From contig JAGAPR010000029.1 of assembly GCA_017623155.1 (NCBI GenBank), forward strand, positions 1-64,000: DNA of 64,000 bases, given 5' to 3'. The notes beneath the pieces were generated by a model. The model searched no databases. It was not told the origin of the DNA and saw nothing but the letters and a program-made list of their open reading frames with translations. A program made the translations under genes and the position numbers. This stretch comes from Prevotella sp. Its GTDB lineage: Bacteria > Bacteroidota > Bacteroidia > Bacteroidales > Bacteroidaceae. Positions 36,964-45,113 of the stretch are shown here, in pieces. Numbering within the stretch: the first letter of the stretch is position 1; each line of letters starts with the position of its first letter.

Positions 36964-38481
36964 TCAGTCGTACAATCTTTTAAAAGCCTTTGGCAGACAG
37001 TCTATGATATCTCCTGCCACGAGACTTTCCATTCCTTTTTCCTCGGCGGCGATGTCTCCCGCGAGTCCGTGCAGATACATTCCCACGATGCAGGCGTCGG
37101 CCTGTTTGTAGCCTCTTGCGAGCAGGGCTGTGATTATTCCCGTGAGCACGTCGCCGCTTCCGGCTGTTGCCATGCCTGCGTTTCCTGTGGGGTTGAATTT
37201 CACGTGGCCGTCGGGCATACACAGAGCAGAGTAGCGTCCTTTTATGATAACGAATGCTCCGAGTCTTGCTGCCAGTGCACATGCTTTCGACAATCGCTCG
37301 AAACTGTCAGCCGAGTGGCTCTCGAGTCTGTCGAATTCCTTGGGATGCGGTGTCATGATGATGCCTTTCGGCAGTTGTTGCATCCAAGCCCTGCGGTTGG
37401 CCAGTATGTTTATCGCATCGGCATCGGCCACTATCGGGCATTGCGTGCGTCTCAGTTGCGCTATCAGTGCGATGGCCGTTGTCTCGCTTGTGCCCAATCC
37501 CGGTCCTATTCCGAGTGCGTCGTAGTCTTCCGTTTCCACCGGTTCGGTGAATACCGCGCTGTCCGAGTCGAGTTGTACCACGGCTTCCGGCACGGCGATT
37601 TGCAGTATGTCGTTGTTATGTTTCGGCGAGTGAACGGTCACCTTGCCCGCTCCCGCTCTCAGACACGCCCTCGCTCCAAGCACGGCCGCTCCCGCCATTC
37701 CGTAGCTTCCGGCCACGAGCAGTGCGTTGCCCATGCTGCCTTTGTGTGCAAACTCGTTTCTTGTCAGCATCCGTTTGCGCACGTCGCTCTCCTCCGTTAC
37801 CGTATAAATGGCCTCCGTGTTCTTTATTCCCTCGGCACTTATGCGTATGTCGAGCACTTTAAGACAGCCGATGAATTGCTGGTTTTCGGCAAAGAGGAAC
37901 GACAGTTTGGGCTGTTGCAGCGTCAGAGTCATGTCTGCGCGGATGATGTTTGCCCGCACGTTGTACGTGTTGTCCTCGGCCATCAGTCCCGAAGGCACGT
38001 CTATACTCACCACGCTGCATGGCGATGCGTTGATGTATTTCACCAATGAGGCGAAGCCTCCAGCCAGCGGCTTGTTGAGGCCGGAGCCGAAAAGGCCGTC
38101 AATCACGAGCGTCTTTTGCGTCAGTTGCGGCGGGTCAAACTCCTGAGTGACCTCCGTAAAGCTTTTTGCCAGCTTGTTGTCGGCCGTGAGTCTTTCCTTG
38201 TTTGCGAGGCAGTCGTCTGTCAGTCGTCCGGAAATATTAAAAAGATATGCAGACACTTCATATCCCCTCTCGGCGAGCATACGTGCCACGGCGAGGGCAT
38301 CGCCGCCGTTGTTGCCCGGCCCGGCGAATACCACTACCGGCGTGGTGTTGTCCCGATAGTCGGCCACGGCCCGGGTTATGGCCTGTGCCGCCCGTTCCAT
38401 CAGGTCGACAGACTTAATCGGTTCGTGTTCTATCGTGTACTTGTCAAGCTCGCTTATCTGAGTGCTCGTAAAAATCTTCAT
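36964..38481 (-). CDS. nnr: Bifunctional NAD(P)HX epimerase/dehydratase
   Basis: 505 residues. It repairs hydrated NADH and NADPH: the N-terminal YjeF_N domain (about 1-215; FAGPGNNGGDALAVARML) epimerises the S/R forms, and the C-terminal carbohydrate-kinase-like domain (about 225-505) dehydrates them using ADP. The C-terminal half shows HKGSMGNALLVAGSYGMAGA, MTPHPKEFDRL and GNAGMATAGSGDVLTGI, which carries the catalytic Asp. This fused form is common in bacteria. A -7 box lies only 5 bp before the ATG. Confidence 0.95.
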   Translation of the reverse strand: MKIFTSTQISELDKYTIEHEPIKSVDLMERAAQAITRAVADYRDNTTPVVVFAGPGNNGGDALAVARMLAERGYEVSAYLFNISGRLTDDCLANKERLTADNKLAKSFTEVTQEFDPPQLTQKTLVIDGLFGSGLNKPLAGGFASLVKYINASPCSVVSIDVPSGLMAEDNTYNVRANIIRADMTLTLQQPKLSFLFAENQQFIGCLKVLDIRISAEGIKNTEAIYTVTEESDVRKRMLTRNEFAHKGSMGNALLVAGSYGMAGAAVLGARACLRAGAGKVTVHSPKHNNDILQIAVPEAVVQLDSDSAVFTEPVETEDYDALGIGPGLGTSETTAIALIAQLRRTQCPIVADADAINILANRRAWMQQLPKGIIMTPHPKEFDRLESHSADSFERLSKACALAARLGAFVIIKGRYSALCMPDGHVKFNPTGNAGMATAGSGDVLTGIITALLARGYKQADACIVGMYLHGLAGDIAAEEKGMESLVAGDIIDCLPKAFKRLYD

Positions 38482-38485
38482 ACTT

Positions 38486-38494
38486 GCAAAAATA
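38486..38494 (-). promoter_or_regulatory. Promoter of nnr (-7 box)
   Basis: TATTTTTGC on the minus strand, 5 bp before the nnr ATG. Transcription would start at or just before the ATG, so the mRNA would be nearly leaderless, or a later start is used. Confidence 0.5.
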
Positions 38495-38537
38495 CAAAAT
38501 TAATGGTAATTGTTACAATTCTTTGACGGATTTTTAG

Positions 38538-38545
38538 TAATTTTG
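38538..38545 (+). promoter_or_regulatory. Promoter of hpt-adk (-7 box)
   Basis: TAATTTTG matches TAnnTTTG. It lies 26 bp before the hpt start and is divergent from the nnr promoter. No clear -33 element was found. Confidence 0.45.
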
Positions 38546-38570
38546 TGGCAAAATTAAAGAAAACATACCT

Positions 38571-39110
38571 ATGAGTATTGTCAGAATAAAGGATAAGTTG
38601 TTTGAGACTTCAATTACGGAGGCCGAGATAAAGCAACGTGTCAAGGCGGTGGCCGAGCGCATAAACCGCGACATGGCAGGCAAAAACCCATTGTTGCTCG
38701 CCGTGCTCAACGGCTCGTTTATGTTCGCCGCTGACCTGATGAGAGAGATTTCGATACCATGCGAGATATCTTTTGTGAAGCTCGCCTCGTATCAGGGAAC
38801 AACCTCCACCGGCACAATCAAGGAGGTGATAGGCATCAATGAGGACCTTGCGGGGCGCACGGTGATAATCGTCGAGGACATTGTCGAGAGTGGGCTCACA
38901 ATCAAGCGGATGATAGAGACCATCGGCACGCGAAACCCTGAGTCGGTGCACATCTGCACCTTGCTGCTGAAGCCCGAGCGTCTCAAAACCCCGCTTAACA
39001 TCGAGTATGTGGCTTTCGAGATACCAAGTGATTTCATTCTCGGCTACGGACTTGACTACGACCAGCAGGGAAGGCAGTTGCGCGACATCTACACGCTGAA
39101 ATCCGAATGA
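38571..39110 (+). CDS. hpt: Hypoxanthine phosphoribosyltransferase
   Basis: 179 residues. It converts hypoxanthine (and usually guanine) with PRPP to IMP or GMP in purine salvage. The PRPP-binding motif VIIVEDIVESGLTIKRM is near residue 100. AVLNGSFMFAADLMREI and the C-terminal DFILGYGLDYDQQGRQLRDI complete the family pattern. adk follows after 49 bp, a purine-nucleotide pairing that makes sense metabolically. Confidence 0.95.
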   Translation: MSIVRIKDKLFETSITEAEIKQRVKAVAERINRDMAGKNPLLLAVLNGSFMFAADLMREISIPCEISFVKLASYQGTTSTGTIKEVIGINEDLAGRTVIIVEDIVESGLTIKRMIETIGTRNPESVHICTLLLKPERLKTPLNIEYVAFEIPSDFILGYGLDYDQQGRQLRDIYTLKSE

Positions 39111-39159
39111 CGATAGAGTAGGACTTGGAAGGTAAGAAGTTTAATTTTTAGGATAAAAG

Positions 39160-39735
39160 ATGAAAAATATCGTGATCTTTGGTGCTCCCGGCTCAGGCAA
39201 GGGAACACAGAGTGACTTGATGATTGAAAAGTATGGTTTCGGTCATATCTCCACCGGTGACGTGCTGCGTGCCGAGATTAAGAACGAGACGGAATTAGGT
39301 ACTGTGGCCAAAAGCTTTATCGACAAAGGCCAACTTATTCCCGACGAGTTGATGATAGACATTCTCGCCAATGTGTACGACAGCTATGGTAAAGACCATA
39401 AGGGAGTGATATTCGATGGCTTCCCCCGCACAATCCCGCAGGCCGAGGCATTGGAGAAAATGCTCGACGAGCGCGGACACGCCATCGCTGCCATGATAGA
39501 GCTTGACGTGCCGGAAGAAGAACTTATGGCACGCCTTATAAAGCGAGGGCAGGAGAGCGGCCGTTCCGACGACAATGCCGAGACAATCAAGAAGCGTCTC
39601 GACGTGTATCACAACCAGACAGCACCGCTGATAGACTGGTATAAGGGCAAGCGTCTGCACAACCACATAGACGGTTTGGGCGAGCTCGACCGCATCTTCG
39701 CCGATATCTGCAAGGTTATTGACGGAGTGAAGTAA
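39160..39735 (+). CDS. adk: Adenylate kinase, short LID form
   Basis: 191 residues. It balances ATP, ADP and AMP. The P-loop is GAPGSGKGTQ (7-16), followed by GFGHISTGDVLRAEI (AMP binding) and FDGFPRTIPQAEAL. The LID is the short zinc-free type (LIKRGQESGRSDDNAETIKKR). A terminator lies 50 bp downstream. Confidence 0.96.
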   Translation: MKNIVIFGAPGSGKGTQSDLMIEKYGFGHISTGDVLRAEIKNETELGTVAKSFIDKGQLIPDELMIDILANVYDSYGKDHKGVIFDGFPRTIPQAEALEKMLDERGHAIAAMIELDVPEEELMARLIKRGQESGRSDDNAETIKKRLDVYHNQTAPLIDWYKGKRLHNHIDGLGELDRIFADICKVIDGVK

Positions 39736-39786
39736 ATCAGGCGGTATGAAATTAAAGGAAATATAGTAATATATTTAACGCATCAG

Positions 39787-39831
39787 GCTCCCGTGAGAGA
39801 AAAAACAAAACTCTTGCGGGAGCTTTTTTTT
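39787..39831 (+). terminator. Rho-independent terminator after adk
   Basis: GCTCCCGTGAGAG at 39787-39799 pairs with CTCTTGCGGGAGC at 39811-39823 (one or two wobble/mismatch positions), followed by eight T residues. Confidence 0.9.
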
Positions 39832-39929
39832 GATGGGAAATAAGCCCCCGGCCACCCTTATACCCATTTAACATTTCCTGTGGTCTTCGTTAAATATACG
39901 TAAATAAATTGTAACGATTTATTGTGTTA

Positions 39930-40330
39930 ACGTCGCTGAGAATCGATTCTTTTCCAAGAAAATTTTTTTTGGCGCAAATACGCGAATTATGGAGCACTTT
40001 GTTTAAATGTCTGTGCATCAGAAGTTTACGGTGATTTGTGTCGTTTTTCGATGCTTCAAAAACTGTCTTGTTTTCCAATTAGGCCGTAATTGCATTCCAA
40101 TTACGGCCTAATTGCACGCCCGTTAGGCCGTAAATGCAATGCAATTACGGCCTTATTGCAATGCAAAATCGGACAAAAAGGGGTGAAAGTTGACATGCAA
40201 TTGTTTACGGATGTTAAATAACTGACTTTTAGGTTAAATATTTTAAGTTAACAAAACCTACTTCGCAAAAATGTTTTGTATCGACTTTTTACTTTGTGTT
40301 CACATATTTTTGGTTAAACGTAAAGTTGAA
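39930..40330 (+). repeat. Dispersed intergenic element, copy 2
   Basis: The left block at 39936-39995 starts CTGAGAATCGATTC, continues through a T-rich stretch to GGCGCAAATACGCGAATTA and ends GGAGC; it is nearly identical to the block at 59921-59979 (opposite strand). The 4 x 22-bp core is at 40077-40164. The right block TTAAGTTAACAAAACCTAC near 40240 is shared with copy 1. It is in the same orientation as copy 1. Confidence 0.75.
40077..40164 (+). repeat. Core of copy 2: four tandem 22-bp units
   Basis: Units start at 40077, 40099, 40121 and 40143. The GGCC-centred half-palindromes alternate in orientation (forward, inverted, forward, inverted), unlike copies 1 and 3. The flanks GTCTTGTTTTCC and AAAATCGGA are the same as in copy 1. 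Confidence 0.85.
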
Positions 40331-40408
40331 ATCTTAAAATCGGAAGCTCGGTCCACCCTTAATGTGCCACTAAATATTATCTTTTACCGTATTCTCATTT
40401 AAAATTCG

Positions 40409-40417
40409 TATCTTTGC
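40409..40417 (+). promoter_or_regulatory. Promoter of obgE, sharing 21 bases with the CRISPR repeat
   Basis: TATCTTTGC is a perfect -7 box. The stretch 40398-40418 (TTTAAAATTCG followed by TATCTTTGCA) is identical to the centre of the CRISPR repeat read in the crRNA sense. A -33 element is not clear here. Transcription would start near 40424, giving a leader of about 75 nt. Confidence 0.7.
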
Positions 40418-40499
40418 AAAATGTAAGCCGTGTTTCGGAGTTTTGATATCGCTCTCTTTGTGCCCGGCTCGCTTTATTTTTACACATTATACAGATAAG

Positions 40500-41675
40500 A
40501 TGGCAGAATCCAATTTTGTTGATTACGTTAAGATATATTGCCGCTCGGGAAAGGGTGGCCGTGGCTCCATGCACTTGCGGCATGTGAAGTATCAACCCAA
40601 CGGCGGACCGGACGGCGGTGACGGTGGAAACGGCGGAAGCGTGTATTTGCGCGGCAACCATAACTATTGGACATTGCTCCATTTGAAATATGAGCGTCAT
40701 GTGCGTGCCGAGCACGGAGGCAACGGCGGGCGCGACAAATGTCACGGTACGAACGGAAAAGACGTGTATATAGACGTGCCGTGCGGCACGGTGGTGTATA
40801 ACGCCGAGACGGGAAAGTATATCTGCGACGTGTCTTACGACGGACAGGAGGTGTTGTTGCTCAAAGGCGGACGCGGCGGACTGGGCAACTTCCAGTTTCG
40901 TTCGGCCACAAATCAGGCACCGCGATATGCGCAGCCGGGCGAGCCGATGCAGGAGCTCACAATAGTGCTCGAACTGAAACTCCTTGCCGATGTGGGCTTG
41001 GTGGGCTTCCCGAATGCCGGAAAGTCGACATTGCTGTCGTCGCTGTCGAGTGCGCGGCCGAAGATCGCCAATTATCCATTCACAACTCTCGAACCGTCGC
41101 TCGGCATCGTGGAGTATCGCGACCGACAGTCGTTTGTAATGGCCGATATTCCCGGTATTATAGAAGGCGCAAGCGAAGGCAAGGGACTTGGGTTGCGCTT
41201 TCTGCGCCATATCGAGCGCAACTCGCTGTTGCTGTTCATGGTTCCGGGCGATACCGACGACATAAAGAGAGAATACGAGATACTGCTCAACGAACTTAAA
41301 AACTTCAATCCCGAGATGCTCGACAAGCACAGGGTGCTGGCCGTGACGAAGAGCGACCTGCTCGACGACGAACTTATAGAGATGCTTCGCGAGACATTGC
41401 CCGACGACGTGCCCGTGGTGTTCATCTCGTCGGTGGCCGGAATGGGACTTAATGAACTCAAAGACACACTGTGGCGCGAGCTGAACAGCGAGAGCAATAA
41501 GTTGCAGGGCATCATCACAAGCGAGAATATCGTGCACCGTGACAAGGATATGACCCGTTTCTCGGCAGAGATGATGGCCGAGGGCGAGGATGAAGATATA
41601 GAATATCTCGACGATGAAGAAGAGGAAATAGAAGACCTCGACGACTTCGAGTACGAGGAGGAAGACGATGAGTAG
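40500..41675 (+). CDS. obgE: Obg family GTPase
   Basis: 391 residues from the ATG at 40500 ([20 protein letters not shown]), the family's start. Obg is a large-subunit assembly and stress-response GTPase. The glycine-rich Obg fold spans residues 1-158 ([18 protein letters not shown]). The G domain has [28 protein letters not shown] and TKSDLLD. The C-terminus is a very acidic tail ([20 protein letters not shown]). It overlaps the next gene by 8 bases. Confidence 0.96.
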   Translation: MAESNFVDYVKIYCRSGKGGRGSMHLRHVKYQPNGGPDGGDGGNGGSVYLRGNHNYWTLLHLKYERHVRAEHGGNGGRDKCHGTNGKDVYIDVPCGTVVYNAETGKYICDVSYDGQEVLLLKGGRGGLGNFQFRSATNQAPRYAQPGEPMQELTIVLELKLLADVGLVGFPNAGKSTLLSSLSSARPKIANYPFTTLEPSLGIVEYRDRQSFVMADIPGIIEGASEGKGLGLRFLRHIERNSLLLFMVPGDTDDIKREYEILLNELKNFNPEMLDKHRVLAVTKSDLLDDELIEMLRETLPDDVPVVFISSVAGMGLNELKDTLWRELNSESNKLQGIITSENIVHRDKDMTRFSAEMMAEGEDEDIEYLDDEEEEIEDLDDFEYEEEDDE

Positions 41676-42447
41676 GCCGGTGCTCCGGTATTACGACATC
41701 GCGCCGGAAGTGACAGCTTTCAGCACTATGCGCCGTGGCGGTTGCGGAAGTGGGGCTTACGGCTCTTTTAACATAAATGAATATTGTGGAGATGACCCCG
41801 CGGCGGTGGCCGAAAACCGCAGGATGCTTTGTGAAGAACTCGGCATCTGCGACGGAAACATCATCATTCCGCATCAGACTCACGGCACTGTCGTGCGGCG
41901 TATAGCAGGCGAGTTTATGTCGTTGTCACCCGCCTCGCGCGGCATGCTGCTCGAAAGTGTCGATGCGGTGATGACCGATGTGCGCGGTGTATGTGTGGGA
42001 GTGTCTACCGCCGATTGCATTCCCGTGTTGCTGTATGATGCCGCTCATGGTGCGTGTTGTGCCGTGCATGCCGGCTGGCGGGGCACGGTGGCGCGCATAG
42101 TAGAGCATGCCGTCGACGAGATGCACGCCCATTACGGCACCACGGCCGCCGGCCTGACGGCCGTGATAGGCCCCGGAATATCGGCAGAAGCCTTTGAAGT
42201 GGGTGATGAAGTGTATGAGGCGTTTGCCCGTGAGGGCTTCCCCATGACGCGCATAGCCCGCCGATACAACAAATGGCATATCGACTTGTGGGAGTGCAAT
42301 CGCATGCAGATGATTTCACAAGGCGTGCTCCCCGACAGAATAAGCATCGAAGGCACCTGTACATATATGCACTGCAACGAGTACTTCTCGGCTCGTCGTC
42401 TCGGAACGGCATCGGGACGGATTTTCACGGGAATAATGATCAGATGA
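41668..42447 (+). CDS. pgeF: Peptidoglycan editing factor PgeF (YfiH/laccase-domain family)
   Basis: 259 residues. Members are purine nucleoside phosphorylases or oxidoreductases in vitro, and in E. coli PgeF removes misincorporated L-Ser from peptidoglycan precursors. The metal site is formed by His in PHQTHGTVV, Cys in STADCIPVL and His in [10 protein letters not shown]. The ending [23 protein letters not shown] is typical. It begins within the end of obgE, so it is translationally coupled, and is followed by a cell-wall peptidase gene. Confidence 0.88.
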   Translation: MSRPVLRYYDIAPEVTAFSTMRRGGCGSGAYGSFNINEYCGDDPAAVAENRRMLCEELGICDGNIIIPHQTHGTVVRRIAGEFMSLSPASRGMLLESVDAVMTDVRGVCVGVSTADCIPVLLYDAAHGACCAVHAGWRGTVARIVEHAVDEMHAHYGTTAAGLTAVIGPGISAEAFEVGDEVYEAFAREGFPMTRIARRYNKWHIDLWECNRMQMISQGVLPDRISIEGTCTYMHCNEYFSARRLGTASGRIFTGIMIR

Positions 42448-42475
42448 CTACTGCTAAAACAATATAATTAAACCA

Positions 42476-43645
42476 ATGATTGAAGTAAGAAGAATTTTGC
42501 TCTCTGCAGCCCTTGCCACTGTGATTACGGCAACGGCACAAGACGAGTTTTCCATGCTCGAACAGCAACAGATAAGTATTGAGACCCCCGGACTGTTTGC
42601 CAACTCAAACGCGTTTTCGGTGGATTTTGCCGCCATACGACCGACGGAATACAGCTTCCCGTTGCCTGTCGGCAAGGCCGAGGTGCAGAAAGACAACTGG
42701 CTTGAAATAACGACAAGCCCCGGTGATGCTGTCAAGGCGATGTTCTCCGGAACGGTGAGAATATCAAAGAAACATCAGACGCTCGGCAATGTGGTTGTCG
42801 TAAGGCACGATAACGGATTGGAAACGGTATACGGATACAATGCGCAGAACCTTGTGAAAGTGGGCGACAGGGTCAAGGCCGGCCAGACGGTGGCTATTGT
42901 CGGCGGCGACAAGGGACGCGTGTTCTGTATGTTTTCGATGATGGTCAACGGCGGAAGGATAAATCCCGCCACGCTCATAGGTGTCAAATCGCATCGCCTG
43001 TTGCGTCAGACGGTGATGTTCAAGAAAGCCGCTTTTAATGTGGATTTAAGCGTAGTAACGCCCGACAAACTGGGAGATAAAGCTCTTGCAGACGATGGTG
43101 GTAAGACGAATATGAACACAAACCCGTTTGCCGGCGGCAATAAGTTTACACTAAATCTGGCAAATCTCGATGCCACGGCATGGTGTTATCCGCTTGCCGG
43201 GGCAAAGGTTATAAGTGCATACGGACGTCGCGGGCGTCGCAATCATACGGGTGTTGACATCAAAACGCGCCCCAACGATAACATAAAAGCCGCTTTCGAC
43301 GGTGTCGTCATCATGTCGCAGACGTACAGCGGATACGGAAAGTGCATAAGGATAAGACACAGCAACGGTTTGGAGACATTGTATAGTCATAACTCAAAGA
43401 ACCTTGTAAAGGCGGGAGACGTGGTGAAAGCCGGTCAGGTGATAGCGCTCGTGGGGCGCACCGGACGTGCCACAACGGAGCATCTGCATTTTGAGTGCCG
43501 TGTAAACGGCCGGCCGTTTGATCCCGGAAAGATATTCAATCATGCCACACATTCGTTGAGAATGGAAACACTGACGTTCACGAAGCGCGGCAACAGCGTG
43601 TCGATAACATCGGGAAAGAACTATATGGCAAAGGGAAAACGATGA
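42476..43645 (+). CDS. M23 peptidase with a duplicated, degenerate first domain
   Basis: 389 residues with a signal peptide (MIEVRRILLSAALATVITATAQ). The C-terminal domain (about 230-360) is a complete LytM/M23 metallopeptidase: GRRGRRNHTGVDIKT and TEHLHFECRVNGRPFDPG carry the zinc ligands. The first domain (about 55-175) copies the same fold (GNVVVVRHDNGLETVYGYN against KCIRIRHSNGLETLYSHN) but lacks the HxxxD and HxH ligands, so it should be inactive. Such tandem arrangements often act as regulators or binders in septal or wall hydrolysis. It lies in the obgE-pgeF operon, 28 bp after pgeF. Confidence 0.9.
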   Translation: MIEVRRILLSAALATVITATAQDEFSMLEQQQISIETPGLFANSNAFSVDFAAIRPTEYSFPLPVGKAEVQKDNWLEITTSPGDAVKAMFSGTVRISKKHQTLGNVVVVRHDNGLETVYGYNAQNLVKVGDRVKAGQTVAIVGGDKGRVFCMFSMMVNGGRINPATLIGVKSHRLLRQTVMFKKAAFNVDLSVVTPDKLGDKALADDGGKTNMNTNPFAGGNKFTLNLANLDATAWCYPLAGAKVISAYGRRGRRNHTGVDIKTRPNDNIKAAFDGVVIMSQTYSGYGKCIRIRHSNGLETLYSHNSKNLVKAGDVVKAGQVIALVGRTGRATTEHLHFECRVNGRPFDPGKIFNHATHSLRMETLTFTKRGNSVSITSGKNYMAKGKR

Positions 43646-43712
43646 TACCTGTCGCTTGACGATATCGCCGATGGCGACAAACGGAATGCCCGTCACGATA
43701 TAGATAATAAAC

Positions 43713-43750
43713 AAAAAGAGGCTCGTAAATGACTTACGAGCCTCTTTTTT
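43713..43750. terminator. Bidirectional terminator between the two M23 genes
   Basis: AAAAAGAGGCTCGTAA (43713-43728) and its reverse complement form a perfect stem with a 5-base loop, with T-runs on both strands. It serves the convergent peptidase genes. Confidence 0.92.
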
Positions 43751-43831
43751 GATTATTGATAAAGTATTTGTTGATTGCTGTTTTATCTTCCGACCGGTAT
43801 CCGTCAATGTGCAAAATGGCGTTTGCGAATA

Positions 43832-44779
43832 TCAGTTATACTTCAATATTTGTCCCGGCATCAGGCGTATTCTTTTGCCGATATGGTTTAATTTGCACAG
43901 AGCGTCTATTGTTGTGCCGCGCTTGCGGGCGATAGAGGAGAGTGTCTCGCCCGATTTTACCTTGTGGAAACGCACGTTTGTGGCGTATGAAGCGGCGGGA
44001 GCGGCTGTTGCCAACTCAATGTCTTCATCCTCTTGTCCGGCATTGTCTGATGCTTTTCCGCCCACTCCGCGCAGACGATTGGCTATCACCGACTCGTTCT
44101 GGTATGTATTGCGGCGGAACATATAGTAGTCGTCTACAACGTCTTGGTTTCTGAAATCGAACATGATAGCCGGATTCAGTGCCACGCCGCAAAGGCGTGT
44201 CTCGAAGTGAAGGTGCGAACCTGTGCTTCGTCCTGTATTGCCTCCGAGACCGATAGGGTCTCCGGCTTTCACCTCGTCGTTCTCTGCCACGAGATGTTTC
44301 GACATGTGTCCGTATATTGTTTCGAGTCCGTTGTGGTGACGTATTACCACATACTTGCCATATCCGCGGGCTTCATATCTCACAATTCTTACTTTTCCGC
44401 TGAATGCCGCACGTATAGTGTCACCGATGTAGACCTTTACGTCGATTCCTTTGTGCTGGCGACCCCAGCGCGCTCCGAAATTGGAGGTGACGACTCTGTT
44501 GGTCGTCGGCATGCAGAAATCGCGCAGATTGATATTGAAAGAGTCGGGTAGTGCGGTCGCTTTGTGTGCATAGCGGTTTTCCCATTCGTCGTAAAGGTCG
44601 GCGGAAGGAGATTCTGTTTGTTCGTATTGAATCAGTCGGCTGAGCGCGACGGAGTCAACGGCTTTCATCTTTTTGTCTATCGGTGCCTGTTTGGCGAGCA
44701 AATCCTGAGCCATGGTTGGCAGTGCGCTTAACGATAAGCACACGGCAACGGCAACAGTTTTAATTTTATTCAGCATCAT
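43832..44779 (-). CDS. M23 peptidase with C-terminal LysM domain
   Basis: 315 residues. A signal peptide (MMLNKIKTVAVAVCLSLSALPTMAQ) is followed by an M23 domain (about 85-215) with GRQHKGIDVKVYIGD and GSHLHFETRLCG as the zinc site, and a C-terminal LysM (FHKVKSGETLSSIARKRGTT, then LCKLNHIGKRIRLMPGQIL) that binds peptidoglycan. Role: periplasmic wall endopeptidase, probably in growth or division. It has its own promoter at 44891-44899, with an unusual 4 x 22-bp site upstream. Confidence 0.92.
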   Translation of the reverse strand: MMLNKIKTVAVAVCLSLSALPTMAQDLLAKQAPIDKKMKAVDSVALSRLIQYEQTESPSADLYDEWENRYAHKATALPDSFNINLRDFCMPTTNRVVTSNFGARWGRQHKGIDVKVYIGDTIRAAFSGKVRIVRYEARGYGKYVVIRHHNGLETIYGHMSKHLVAENDEVKAGDPIGLGGNTGRSTGSHLHFETRLCGVALNPAIMFDFRNQDVVDDYYMFRRNTYQNESVIANRLRGVGGKASDNAGQEDEDIELATAAPAASYATNVRFHKVKSGETLSSIARKRGTTIDALCKLNHIGKRIRLMPGQILKYN

Positions 44780-45108
44780 AAATTGTTTTCGGTCAAAAAA
44801 ATAAAAAATGCGTTATTGGCTTAGTAGCATGGCACAAATAATTCATAATCCAATTACAATATGCCAATGTCTGTTCGTAATATGAACGTTGCAAAGATAG
44901 TAAATATTTTATAATAATGTACCATATTAACACAAATTGTGTGTTATTTAACACTTAAATATCAAAAAACGCAGTGATTTAATGATTGTCCGGTAAAGCG
45001 GAAAAGCATTTTCGGAAATGTTACCCGGCCGAGGTAACGTTGTTACTTGGGCCGTGTAACATTGTGATTAGGCCCGTGTAACGATGTTACTTCGGCCAAG
45101 TAACAAAA
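44780..45108. other. Upstream region of the LysM/M23 gene
   Basis: No gene. It contains the M23 promoter (44891-44899) and the second-family 4 x 22-bp array at 45026-45113. The rest is AT-rich with runs such as TAACACAAATTGTGTTA, a palindrome near 44928-44945. Confidence 0.6.
44891..44899 (-). promoter_or_regulatory. Promoter of the LysM/M23 gene (-7 box)
   Basis: TATCTTTGC on the minus strand; expected start near 44885, leaving a leader of about 105 nt. Confidence 0.65.
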
Positions 45109-45113
45109 TCACG
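45026..45113. repeat. Four tandem 22-bp units, second word family
   Basis: Units start at 45026, 45048, 45070 and 45092. Each has GGCC or GGCCC followed by G/A-rich bases and GTAAC, and the first and third end GTTACT, so GTAAC and GTTAC face each other inside a unit. The period and unit number equal those of the AATTAGGCCGTAATT arrays, but the word is different. The last unit overlaps the recG stop codon (45109-45111). It lies about 130 bp upstream of the M23 promoter. Confidence 0.8.

Larger units (their letters stand above)
39832..40499. other. Intergenic region with repeat element copy 2
   Basis: About 670 bp without a gene between adk and obgE. It is almost filled by the dispersed element (about 39930-40330), followed by the obgE promoter at 40409-40417. 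Confidence 0.6.

Noticed and set aside
40395..41537. 380-residue minus-strand open frame ending with the peptide CKDTNFK also seen in the CRISPR repeat
   Set aside because: It is antisense to obgE. The shared peptide is caused by the 21-base promoter match, which is reported as DNA similarity instead.
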